This document shows positions 8,202 to 16,578 of a stretch of DNA of 64,000 nt, one piece after another; position 1 is the stretch's first letter, and the number at the start of each line of letters is the position of its first letter. The stretch comes from Microbulbifer sp. GL-2 (GTDB lineage Bacteria > Pseudomonadota > Gammaproteobacteria > Pseudomonadales > Cellvibrionaceae), in NCBI RefSeq assembly GCF_007183175.1, contig NZ_AP019807.1, positions 2,648,001 to 2,712,000 of the forward strand, written 5' to 3'. The translations under genes and the position numbers were made by a program. Below the pieces are notes generated by a model. That model saw nothing but the letters and a program-made list of their open reading frames with translations. It had not been told where the DNA came from and ran no database searches.

Positions 8202-9653
8202 TTAAAGCAGGGCTTCCAGCTTTTGCTTGAGTATCTTATTAATTATCTGCGGGTTTGCTTGCCCTTTGGAGGCCTTCATTATCTGGCCAACAAAGTAGCC
8301 CATCATCTTCGGGCGCTTAGATTCATCAGCTTTGCGATAATTATCCACCTGGGCACCACTTGCGGCGATAACTTCATCCACCATTTTTTCGAGGGCGCCG
8401 GTATCGGATACCTGTTTCAGGCCGCGCTTTTCAATCACTGTATCTGCGCTGCCTTCGCCTTCTGCCATTGCTTCGAACACCTGTTTGGCGATCTTGCTGG
8501 AAATTGTATTGTCTTTTATACGTGAAATTAATCCAGCCAGGTGTTCGGCAGAAACAGGGGACTGGGTAATGCCGATCTCCCTGCGATTTAACAGTGCTGC
8601 CAGCTCTCCGGTTATCCAGTTAGCGGCTAGCTTGGGTTCGTCACAGGACTTACATACGATTTCAAAATAATCTGCACTGACGCGCTCCTGGGTCAGTTGG
8701 TCTGCGTCATAGGCGGAGAGTTTGTACTCGGACTGGAAGCGCTTGGCCTTGGCATCCGGTAACTCCGGCAGCGTCTTGCGCAGCTGTTCGATGTACTCCT
8801 CGGTGAGTACTACCGGTAGGAGGTCAGGGCACGGAAAGTAGCGATAATCATTAGCGACTTCCTTGCTGCGCATGGAGCGGGTTTCATTTTTGTCAGCATC
8901 GTAGAGACGAGTTTCCTGAGTGATGCTGCCGCCGTCCTCGAGAATGTCAATCTGGCGCTCAGCTTCCACTTTAATTGCGCGCTCGACGAAGCGGAATGAA
9001 TTAATGTTTTTCAACTCGGTGCGGGTGCCCAGTTTCTCCTCGCCTTTTAAGCGCACGGAGACATTGGCATCGCAGCGCAGTGAGCCCTGTGACATATCTC
9101 CGTCAGAGATTCCCAGGTAGGTCACTATACTGTGAATTTTTTTCAGGTAGGCGACTGCTTCGGCGGCGCTGCGCATATCCGGTTCGGAGACAATCTCAAT
9201 CAGCGGGGTGCCGGCGCGATTGAGGTCGATTCCAGACATGCCATGGAAGTCTTCATGTAGGGATTTACCGGCATCTTCCTCGAGGTGGGCATGGTGCAAA
9301 CGTACTTTCTTACTGCTGCCATCCTCCAGGTGAATTTCCACTTCACCGTCTCCAACAACCGGCTGGTCCAACTGAGTGGTCTGGTAGCCTTTGGGTAGGT
9401 CCGGATAAAAATAATTTTTGCGCTCGAAAACGGAGCGCTTGCCGATTTCCGCATTCATAGCCAGGCCAAACATTGCGGCATAGCGAAAGGCTTCCTCATT
9501 GGGTACAGGCAGGGTTCCAGGCATTGCCAAGTCCAGCGCGCAAGCTTGGGTATTGGGAGCTGCGCCAAAACGGGTGCTCGCGCCGGAGAAAAGTTTCGAT
9601 TCGGTGGAGAGCTGTACGTGAACTTCCAGCCCAATAACAATTTCCCATTCCAC
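8202..9653 (-). CDS. gatB: Asp-tRNA(Asn)/Glu-tRNA(Gln) amidotransferase subunit B
   Basis: GatB, 483 residues, is the tRNA-binding and kinase subunit of the GatCAB amidotransferase. It activates misacylated Glu-tRNA(Gln) or Asp-tRNA(Asn) with ATP before ammonia transfer. The start MEWEIVIGLEVHVQL, the AMPGTLPVPNE block, YFYPDLPKGYQ, and GIDLNRAGTPLIEIVSEPD are all diagnostic. The C-terminal GatB/YqeY tail ends in KGQANPQIINKILKQKL, with the usual ~480-residue length. The gene follows gatA by 11 bases, the last subunit gene of a gatC-gatA-gatB operon. ATG at 9653 has GGAG upstream. Confidence 0.97.
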   Translation of the reverse strand: MEWEIVIGLEVHVQLSTESKLFSGASTRFGAAPNTQACALDLAMPGTLPVPNEEAFRYAAMFGLAMNAEIGKRSVFERKNYFYPDLPKGYQTTQLDQPVVGDGEVEIHLEDGSSKKVRLHHAHLEEDAGKSLHEDFHGMSGIDLNRAGTPLIEIVSEPDMRSAAEAVAYLKKIHSIVTYLGISDGDMSQGSLRCDANVSVRLKGEEKLGTRTELKNINSFRFVERAIKVEAERQIDILEDGGSITQETRLYDADKNETRSMRSKEVANDYRYFPCPDLLPVVLTEEYIEQLRKTLPELPDAKAKRFQSEYKLSAYDADQLTQERVSADYFEIVCKSCDEPKLAANWITGELAALLNRREIGITQSPVSAEHLAGLISRIKDNTISSKIAKQVFEAMAEGEGSADTVIEKRGLKQVSDTGALEKMVDEVIAASGAQVDNYRKADESKRPKMMGYFVGQIMKASKGQANPQIINKILKQKLEALL

Positions 9654-9664
9654 AATATTTCTCC

Positions 9665-11110
9665 TTATACGGCACTGGCTTTGTGCCAGTCGGTGACCTG
9701 CTGGTACTGGTGCGCGATATTGAGCATGCGTGCCTCATCCAGGTAGTTGCCGGTGATTTGCAGGCCAACCGGCATATTGTCCACCAGCCCGCAGGGTATA
9801 GACATTCCTGGCAGACCGGCCAGGTTGGTGGCAATTGTGTAGATATCCTCGAGGTACATAGCTACTGGGTCTGCACTTTTGGCACCCAGCTCAAAGGCCG
9901 GGGAGGGGGTAGTGGGGCCCATAATGACGTCCACTTTTTCAAAAGCCTGTACGAAATCCTGTTTAATCAGGCGGCGCACCTGCTGTGCTTTGTTGTAGTA
10001 GGCGTCGTAATAGCCGGCTGACAAAGCATAGGTACCCACCAGGATTCGGCGCTGAACTTCCTCGCCAAAGCCTTCGCCGCGGGAGCGCATATACAGATCG
10101 CGCAGGTCAGACGGCTTTTCACAACGATATCCGTAGCGCACACCGTCGAAGCGGGACAGGTTGGCAGAGGCTTCAGCTGGCGCGATTACATAGTAAGCGG
10201 GGATCGCCAGCTCAGTGTGGGGCAGGCTGATATCAACCAATTGTGCACCGAGCTGTTCAAGCTCCTTGAGCGCATTCTGAATGCGGGTTGCAGTTTCGGT
10301 ATTCAGCCCTTCGCCAAAGTACTCCCGGGGGATACCGATCTTGATGCCGTCAATAGAGTTGTTCAGCCCAGCGGTAAAGTCCGCCGGTGGATGATCCAGG
10401 CTGGTCGAATCTTTAGGATCGTGGCTGGCCATTGCTGACAGCAGGTAGGCAGTATCTTCCGCATTGCGTGCGATAGGTCCAGCCTGGTCCAGGCTGGAGG
10501 CATATGCGACGATGCCCCAGCGAGATATGCGGCCATAGGTTGGCTTAAGCCCGGTAGTGTTAGTCAGGGCTGCCGGCTGGCGGATAGAGCCACCGGTATC
10601 GGTAGCAGTGGCACCCGGTACCAGTAAGGCGGCCACCGCAGCGGCTGAGCCGCCGGAGGAACCGCCGGGTACATAGCTGGTATTCCACGGATTTTTCACT
10701 GGGCCGTAGTAACTGCTTTCATTGGAAGAGCCCATGGCGAACTCATCCATATTGGTCTTACCCAAAGTGACTGTACCCGCCGTATTCAGGTTTTCCACAA
10801 TGGTCGCGTCGTAGGGAGGAATGAAGTCATCTAGCATTTTTGAAGCACAACTGGTACGTATTCCGTTGGTGCAGATAATGTCCTTGTGGGCGATGGGAAT
10901 GCCACACAATGCCGGTGCCTCACCTTTTGCCAGACGCTGGTCGGCTTTTTTTGCTTGGGCCATGGCCAGCTCTTCGGTTACGGTTATAAAGCTGTTGTAG
11001 TTGCTATCCAGCTGTTGGATGCGGTCAAGCAAATGGCGGGTTATCTCAGTGCTGGAGAATTCTTTGCTCCGAAGTGCTCGGATAATCTCGGCGATAGTAA
11101 GCTGATGCAT
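9665..11110 (-). CDS. gatA: Asp-tRNA(Asn)/Glu-tRNA(Gln) amidotransferase subunit A
   Basis: GatA, 481 residues, is the glutaminase subunit of GatCAB that releases ammonia and passes it to GatB. It belongs to the amidase-signature family: the catalytic Lys is K76 in IAHKDI, the cis-Ser lies in GGSSGGSAAA (about S151), and the nucleophile Ser in TDTGGSIRQPA (about S175). The catalytic triad is therefore complete and the length is normal. It sits between gatC (73 bases upstream) and gatB (11 bases downstream), all on the minus strand. Presence of the complex implies that Gln-tRNA and/or Asn-tRNA may be made indirectly. Confidence 0.97.
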   Translation of the reverse strand: MHQLTIAEIIRALRSKEFSSTEITRHLLDRIQQLDSNYNSFITVTEELAMAQAKKADQRLAKGEAPALCGIPIAHKDIICTNGIRTSCASKMLDDFIPPYDATIVENLNTAGTVTLGKTNMDEFAMGSSNESSYYGPVKNPWNTSYVPGGSSGGSAAAVAALLVPGATATDTGGSIRQPAALTNTTGLKPTYGRISRWGIVAYASSLDQAGPIARNAEDTAYLLSAMASHDPKDSTSLDHPPADFTAGLNNSIDGIKIGIPREYFGEGLNTETATRIQNALKELEQLGAQLVDISLPHTELAIPAYYVIAPAEASANLSRFDGVRYGYRCEKPSDLRDLYMRSRGEGFGEEVQRRILVGTYALSAGYYDAYYNKAQQVRRLIKQDFVQAFEKVDVIMGPTTPSPAFELGAKSADPVAMYLEDIYTIATNLAGLPGMSIPCGLVDNMPVGLQITGNYLDEARMLNIAHQYQQVTDWHKASAV

Positions 11111-11183
11111 GTTATTCCCTTAAAGACTCTGGGCAGACTGGGGACTATTGGTATTCAGGTGGGTTTACGGTGGTACCTGCGGT

Positions 11184-11471
11184 TCAATCAATCACCCTGG
11201 GTACCAGATAGAGTCCCTCTTCTGCCAGGGGTGCCAGAGCCAGAAGGCTCTCGCGCTGGTCGGATTCTGTTACGGCATCGCTGCGCAGGGTCTGCACTTC
11301 ATCGAGTGGGTGTGCCATGGGAGCGACGCCGTCGGTATTAACAGCCTGCAGCTGGTCGACCAGTTGCAGGATGTCGCCAAGGCGGCCGCTGACTTCCTCA
11401 ATCGTTTCATTGGATATGGCGATGCGGGCCAGTTCCGCCAGTTTTTCTACGGTTTGCGTATCCACTGCCAT
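11184..11471 (-). CDS. gatC: Asp-tRNA(Asn)/Glu-tRNA(Gln) amidotransferase subunit C
   Basis: GatC is a 95-residue stabilising subunit that wraps around GatA and GatB. The sequence has the family pattern VEKLAELARIAI near the N-terminus, LGDILQLVDQLQAVNTDGVAPMAHP in the middle, and a C-terminal stretch ending LVPRVID. ATG at 11471 is preceded by a strong GGAGGAG. It is the first gene of the gatCAB operon and faces mreB across a divergent intergenic region. A weak extended -10 candidate (TGC-TAAATT on the minus strand, near 11548-11553) lies upstream. Confidence 0.95.
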   Translation of the reverse strand: MAVDTQTVEKLAELARIAISNETIEEVSGRLGDILQLVDQLQAVNTDGVAPMAHPLDEVQTLRSDAVTESDQRESLLALAPLAEEGLYLVPRVID

Positions 11472-11832
11472 GGCTATGGGGCTCCTCCAGCATGAGTTGC
11501 GAATCTATCTGTGACTGCCTCAGGCAGGCGCCCGAACAGAACCGGCAAATTTAGCACAACAGTCCACTATTCTCATCGATCCTAGTGGTCTCGGCTCGTT
11601 GCAATCGATTAGCCCTGCTTCAGCCTTGCCCTGAACCGGTGCCGTTGTTAGAGTTTGCCGAATCCTGCCGGGCGATGAGAGACTCCGGCGTGTTGCGTAA
11701 ATTCCGATTCGAAATGCGGCTCGGAACTCAGAATTATTTGCGCGGACTAACTAGGATTTGTATCCATAATATAAGCCGCGCCCGCAGTGCCCTACCTGGG
11801 GGCTGACAATTAGTACAAGGTAATTGAATTCC
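11472..11832. other. Divergent intergenic region between gatC and mreB
   Basis: This 361-base region separates the divergent gatCAB and mreBCD operons and should hold promoters for both. No open frame looks real. On the plus strand, an AT-rich stretch near 11755-11780, containing GGATTTGTATCC and TAATATAA, is the likely mreB promoter area, but I cannot place convincing -35/-10 boxes. AAGG at 11817-11820 serves mreB. Confidence 0.4.
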
Positions 11833-12867
11833 ATGTTTAAACGTTTGCGGGGCATGTTCTCCAGTGATCTCTCTATTGACCTGGGAACCGCCAATACGCT
11901 GATTTACGTTCGCGATCGCGGCGTAGTTCTCGACGAGCCATCAGTCGTCGCTATCCGTCACTACAATGGCCAGAAAATCGTTGAGGCTGTCGGTGTAGAA
12001 GCCAAACGTATGCTCGGTCGGACTCCTGGCAATATCACGGCCATCCGCCCACTGAAGGACGGCGTTATCGCTGACTTTCAGGTGACTGAGAAAATGTTGC
12101 AGCACTTTATCAAGAAAGTGCATGAAAACAGCTGGATGCGTCCGAGCCCCCGCGTACTGGTATGTGTGCCATGTCAGTCTACCGAGGTGGAGCGCCGCGC
12201 GATTCGCGAGTCTGCCCTGGGTGCAGGTGCGCGCGAAGTGTCCCTGATTGAAGAGCCTATGGCTGCGGCGATCGGTGCAGGCCTGAATGTGGAGGAGGCC
12301 AGCGGTTCCATGGTGGTGGATATCGGTGGTGGTACCACTGAGATCGCTATTATCTCCCTGAATGGCGTGGTGTACTCTGACTCGGTACGCATTGGTGGTG
12401 ACCGTTTTGATGAGGCCATCGTCAATTATGTGCGACGTAACTACGGCAGTGTTATTGGTGATGCCACTGCTGAGCGCATAAAAGAAGAAATTGGCTGTGC
12501 CTATGCGGGTAGTGAAGTTCGTGAAATCGATGTGCGCGGCCGGAACCTGGCGGAAGGGGTGCCTCGCAGTTTTACCCTCAACTCCGATGAAATTCTTGAG
12601 GCCCTGCAGGAGCCTCTGACCGGCATTGTGCAGGCGGTGAAAAGTGCCCTGGAGCAGTCTCCACCTGAGCTGGCTTCGGATATTGCCGAGCGTGGCATGG
12701 TGCTGACCGGAGGTGGTGCCCTGTTGCGCGACCTGGATCGGCTGCTGATGGAGGAGTCCGGTTTGCCGGTGATCGTCGCTGACGATCCTTTGACCTGTGT
12801 GGCCCGAGGTGGCGGCAAGGCACTGGATATGCTGGATCGCAGCCGCCTGTACCTGATGTCTAACTGA
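11833..12867 (+). CDS. mreB: Rod shape-determining protein MreB (bacterial actin)
   Basis: MreB, 344 residues, is the actin-like ATPase that forms membrane-associated filaments and directs the elongasome in lateral wall synthesis. The start MFKRLRGMFSSDLSIDLGTANTLIYV contains the membrane-binding N-terminus and the first phosphate loop; phosphate-2 VVDIGGGTTEIA and the adenosine region VLTGGGALLRDLD follow. ATG at 11833 is preferred over an in-frame TTG at 11824: it gives the canonical MFKR start and the TTG would sit only 3 bases from AAGG. It is the first gene of mreB-mreC-mreD. Confidence 0.97.
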   Translation: MFKRLRGMFSSDLSIDLGTANTLIYVRDRGVVLDEPSVVAIRHYNGQKIVEAVGVEAKRMLGRTPGNITAIRPLKDGVIADFQVTEKMLQHFIKKVHENSWMRPSPRVLVCVPCQSTEVERRAIRESALGAGAREVSLIEEPMAAAIGAGLNVEEASGSMVVDIGGGTTEIAIISLNGVVYSDSVRIGGDRFDEAIVNYVRRNYGSVIGDATAERIKEEIGCAYAGSEVREIDVRGRNLAEGVPRSFTLNSDEILEALQEPLTGIVQAVKSALEQSPPELASDIAERGMVLTGGGALLRDLDRLLMEESGLPVIVADDPLTCVARGGGKALDMLDRSRLYLMSN

Positions 12868-12996
12868 GTTAATCGAGGCCAAGGCGGTCCTCAATTTTAT
12901 CAGCGGGCTTCCGCACTGGCGGTTAGTTTCACGTTGCAGTGACATCCGATATATTGTGAAACCAATAAAAACTGTTCTGTCCAAAGGGGGCTGCCT

Positions 12997-13839
12997 TTGA
13001 AACCGCTATTTACCCGCGGCCCCTCCCAAGAGACCCGCCTGATTACTCTGGCTATTTTGGCGATCTCCCTGTTTGCGATGAGCTATTACACCGACTGGCT
13101 CCATTCGGCCCGAGAGCGCCTTTTCGATGCTGTCGCTCCCCTCTATTGGATAACCGGCACGCCAGAACGCGTGACTGACTGGGCGGGCGAGCAGTTTCGT
13201 TCCCGCGACGAATTGCTGGAAGAAAATGATCGTCTGAAGCGCCAGGTATTACTGCTGGAGCAGCGCAGCCAGCTGCTGGCTGCGGTAAAGGCGGAAAATA
13301 CCCAGCTCAAAGAGTTGATGAATTCGGCCGAAATGGTCGATGATCGAGTCCTGGTCGCGCAAATTATCGGTGTTTCCCCGGACCCTCTGGAACATGTGCT
13401 GCTGATCGATAAAGGTCGGGATGACGGTATTGATGTGGGCACACCGGTGATGGATGCCGGCGGATTACTTGGTCAGGTCATTGAAGCGGGAAACTCATTC
13501 AGCCGAATCCTATTGATCACAGATTCCAGCCATGCCATCCCTGTGCAGGTGTTACGCAACAGCATGCGTGCAGTGGCCGAAGGTACTGGGGACCTATACC
13601 GGCTCAAGCTGCGGCATCTGGCTAATACCAGTGATATCCGTGAAGGAGACCTGCTACTCAGCTCTGGCTTGGGGGGGCGCTTCCCGGCTGGCTACCCGGT
13701 GGGGGAGGTGATGTCGGTCACCCGAGATCCGGGTAAGCCCTTTGCCGAGGCAGAAGTGCTGCCCCGTGGGCGTATGAATCGCAGCCGCTTTGTTCTGGCT
13801 GTCATCAGTGACAGGGGGTCGGGCCTTGCAAGCGAGTAG
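12997..13839 (+). CDS. mreC: Cell shape-determining protein MreC
   Basis: MreC, 280 residues, is a bitopic inner-membrane protein whose periplasmic part binds PBP2/RodA and couples MreB to wall synthesis. A membrane segment (LAILAISLFAMSYYTDWL, about residues 17-35) is followed by a coiled coil rich in Leu/Glu/Gln (about 65-110) and the beta-barrel core with VLLIDKGRDDGIDVGTPV, GLLGQVIE and LSSGLGGRFPAGYPVG. The start is TTG at 12997, with AAAGGGGG about 6 bases upstream; no nearby ATG fits. It ends overlapping the start of mreD by 14 bases, suggesting translational coupling. Confidence 0.95.
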   Translation: MKPLFTRGPSQETRLITLAILAISLFAMSYYTDWLHSARERLFDAVAPLYWITGTPERVTDWAGEQFRSRDELLEENDRLKRQVLLLEQRSQLLAAVKAENTQLKELMNSAEMVDDRVLVAQIIGVSPDPLEHVLLIDKGRDDGIDVGTPVMDAGGLLGQVIEAGNSFSRILLITDSSHAIPVQVLRNSMRAVAEGTGDLYRLKLRHLANTSDIREGDLLLSSGLGGRFPAGYPVGEVMSVTRDPGKPFAEAEVLPRGRMNRSRFVLAVISDRGSGLASE

Positions 13840-14305
13840 TCGCTGGTTTATCGCCACTACCATTTTTCTCTCTATGCTGCTTGTGGTTATGCCCCTGCCA
13901 CAGCAGTGGCTTTGGTTTCGCCCGGCATTTCCTGCCTTACTGGTCATATTCTGGGTCTCGCGTATGCCTCAAGTCCTCGGTGTGGGTTTTGCCTGGTTGG
14001 TGGGGATCCTGGAGGATCTGGTGACCGGAGCAAGCCTGGGTACCCATGCCCTTGCATTGTCTGTGCTGGCCTATTTCAGCTTGTTGACCTACCAGCGCAC
14101 CAGGGTTTTCAACCCGGCGCAACAACTCTTGTGGGTTTTTGTGCTGGTAGGTATCAATCAGGTGGTAGGTAACTGGGTACACGGGCTGGAGGGAAAAACA
14201 GTGCCAGGGTTAACCTTTCTTTGGCCGGCGCTCACGACAGCGCTGCTTTGGCCTTGTGTCACACCTCCCCTAAGAGGTCTGTGTAATCGCCTTCACATAC
14301 GCTGA
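13826..14305 (+). CDS. mreD: Rod shape-determining membrane protein MreD
   Basis: MreD, 159 residues, is the integral membrane partner of MreC in the elongasome. About five hydrophobic helices are visible; FPALLVIFWV and GFAWLVGILEDLVTGASLGTH carry the family's conserved Gly/Glu/Asp features. TTG at 13826 is the chosen start: AGGGGG lies 8 bases upstream and the resulting length is normal. An upstream in-frame ATG at 13790 would intrude 50 bases into mreC and lacks such a site. The gene overlaps mreC by 14 bases. Confidence 0.9.
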   Translation: MQASSRWFIATTIFLSMLLVVMPLPQQWLWFRPAFPALLVIFWVSRMPQVLGVGFAWLVGILEDLVTGASLGTHALALSVLAYFSLLTYQRTRVFNPAQQLLWVFVLVGINQVVGNWVHGLEGKTVPGLTFLWPALTTALLWPCVTPPLRGLCNRLHIR

Positions 14306-14338
14306 CTATTGCGTCAGCACTGTAAATCAATGTAAAAA

Positions 14339-14369
14339 TTGATCATTTTTCGAACGATATCGCTATAAT
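14339..14369 (+). promoter_or_regulatory. Candidate sigma70 promoter for maf-rng
   Basis: A perfect -10 box TATAAT lies at 14364-14369, with TTGATC at 14339-14344 as the best -35. The 19-base spacer is longer than ideal. The site falls in the 96-base gap after mreD, and transcription would begin about 25 bases before the GTG of maf. Confidence 0.4.
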
Positions 14370-14401
14370 CAGCCGCTGGCCCACAGGGAATATGTAGTAC
14401 A

Positions 14402-15013
14402 GTGACAAATACCACGATTTCAAATCGACTTCTCCTCGCCTCGGGCTCTCCGCGTCGTGCCGAGCTGCTGGCGCAGATTGGCGTTTCCTTTAGTCAAGTA
14501 ACCCCTTCTGTCCCTGAGCAGAAACAGTCGGATGAGACTCCCCAGGAATATATCCAGCGCCTGGCCCATGATAAGGCTGCTGTCGGCCTGGGGCTGGCAG
14601 CAAGCCCCGATGGCCTCTGGGCATTGGGCTCTGACACAATAGTGCTTGCCGGTGAGCGAGTATTGGAAAAGCCACAAGATTATGCTGACTATAAGTCCAT
14701 GATGCTCTCTCTTTCCGGTGTGGAGCATTCGGTGTTGAGTGCAATCTGCTTGCGCAGTCAGGAGCAGCAGTTCAGCCGCTTGATTGAGACACGTGTTCGT
14801 TTCCGCCACTTGTCCAGAGCGCAGATTGAAGCCTACTGGCTGACCGGTGAACCCGTGGATAAAGCCGGTGGTTATGGCATCCAGGGAATGGGAGCTGCAC
14901 TGGTGGAGTCCATTAGCGGCAGTTATAGCAATGTCGTAGGGTTGCCCTTAGAGGCACTGGTTCCAATGCTCGAAAATGCGGGTATCCCTTACTGGCAGGA
15001 GACTCGGTCTTGA
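14402..15013 (+). CDS. yhdE: Maf family nucleotide pyrophosphatase (YhdE type)
   Basis: A 203-residue Maf/HAM1-clan house-cleaning enzyme that hydrolyses non-standard or excess dTTP/UTP to monophosphates. The signature [14 protein letters not shown] at residues 9-22, GSDTIV, LEKPQD, and the [10 protein letters not shown] and [16 protein letters not shown] blocks are present. The neighbourhood mreBCD-maf-rng matches that of yhdE in E. coli, which supports this subfamily over YceF. The start is GTG at 14402; no strong ribosome site is visible. Its TGA overlaps the TTG start of rng (TTGA), indicating coupled translation. Confidence 0.9.
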
Positions 15014-16497
15014 GTGAAGAGCTGCTGATTAATGTTGCGCCTACAGAGACCCGGGTTGCGCTGGTAGAAAATGGCGTATTGCAGGAAGTCTACCTGGAGC
15101 GTAGCGCGCGCCGTGGGATTGTTGGCAATATCTACAAAGGCAAGGTGATTCGGGTTCTTCCTGGGATGCAGGCGGCCTTTGTAGATATCGGCCTGGAGCG
15201 CGCTGGATTTATCCATGCCTCAGATATTGCCCCTCTGGATGATGAGGGGATGGAGTCGCGGGATGCTGAAGTCGCTGATATTCGTGCACTGGTACGAGAG
15301 GGGCAATCCCTGGTGGTGCAGGTGGTCAAGGATCCGATAAGCAGCAAAGGCGCGCGATTAACCACGCATTTGTCTGTATCAGCACGTTACCTCGTGTACA
15401 TGCCGCAGACTCGTCATATTGGAATTTCCAATCGAATTGAAGATGAGAGCGAGCGGGAGCGCCTGCGGCAGTTGGTGGAGGCCGCTGTGTCCCGTCTCGC
15501 CGACGATGGGCTGTCGGCAGATGGCGGCTTTATTTTACGCACGGTGGCTGAAGGGGTTAGCGAGGAAGAGCTGCTGCGGGATATCCCCTTCCTCTACAAA
15601 CTCTGGGGGGAGCTGGAGCAACGTATCAAAGTGCGCCCTCTGCCTTCAGTCATCTATGAGGACCTGCCGCTATTTATGCGCGCCCTACGTGATCTTGCAC
15701 GCCCCTATACAGAAAAGATTCGTATAGACTCCCGCGAGGCACATGGCCGCGCGGCGGAATTTGCCGGTAAATATGCACCGGAAATTGCCGGCCGTCTGGA
15801 GCATTATCCCGGTGAACGGCCACTGTTCGACCTTTATGGCGTGGAAGAAGAAATTCGCCGCGCCTTACAAAATAAGGTAACACTGAAGTCTGGCGGTTAT
15901 CTCATCGTCGAACAGACTGAGGCGATGAGCACAATCGATGTAAATACCGGTGCCTTTGTTGGTCACCGTAACCTGGAAGAAACTATTTTCAAGACCAACC
16001 TGGAGGCGGCGACGGCAATTGCCCGCCAGCTGCGTCTGCGTAACCTGGGGGGCATTATCATTATCGACTTTATCGATATGAAGGACCCCGAACATCAGCG
16101 TCAGGTCTTGCGCACACTGGAAAAGACTCTGGAACGGGATCATGCCAAGTCGAGCATTACCGGTGTTTCCGAGCTGGGGCTGGTTGAAATGACACGCAAG
16201 CGCACGCGTGAGTCTCTTGGGCAGATTTTGTGCGAAGCCTGCCCGGTATGCGAGGGCCGTGGCACCCTTAAAAGTGCAGAGACTGTTTGCTTTGAAGTAT
16301 TCCGCGAAATCATTCGCGAGGCGAGAGCCTACGATAGTGAAAAAATTATGGTACTGGCAAGTCAGGTAGTGATAGACCTGTTGCTGGATGAGGAATCGGC
16401 CAATGTAGCCGACCTGGAGGAGTTTATTCGCCGCCCAATACAATTTCAGGTTGAGCCTATCTACAACCAGGAGCAGTACGACATTGTTCTTGTGTGA
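15010..16497 (+). CDS. rng: Ribonuclease G
   Basis: RNase G, 495 residues, is the endonuclease that matures the 5' end of 16S rRNA and cleaves some mRNAs; it is a paralogue of RNase E without the degradosome scaffold tail. The S1 RNA-binding domain spans about residues 35-130 ([23 protein letters not shown]). The catalytic DNase I-like region includes [12 protein letters not shown] with the metal-binding Asp, and IIIDFIDM. The zinc-link [11 protein letters not shown] is near residue 410. Length matches E. coli RNase G (about 489). The TTG start overlaps the maf stop by 4 bases. Confidence 0.95.
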
Positions 16498-16578
16498 GTT
16501 ACCAGTCGTTTTATCCCCGATACCTAGCGTGGACTATGAAGATATTCACGGCTGCCCCGCGCTCCGGGGAGAGTGGTA

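Noticed and set aside
11755..11766. GGATTTGTATCC shared with the region before petA (about 43640-43651)
   Set aside because: A 12-base exact match is expected by chance many times in 64 kb, so I do not treat it as a shared operator.
11941..12984. Long minus-strand open frame opposite mreB
   Set aside because: It is antisense to a well-supported mreB and its product resembles no protein family; high-GC codon bias opens such frames.
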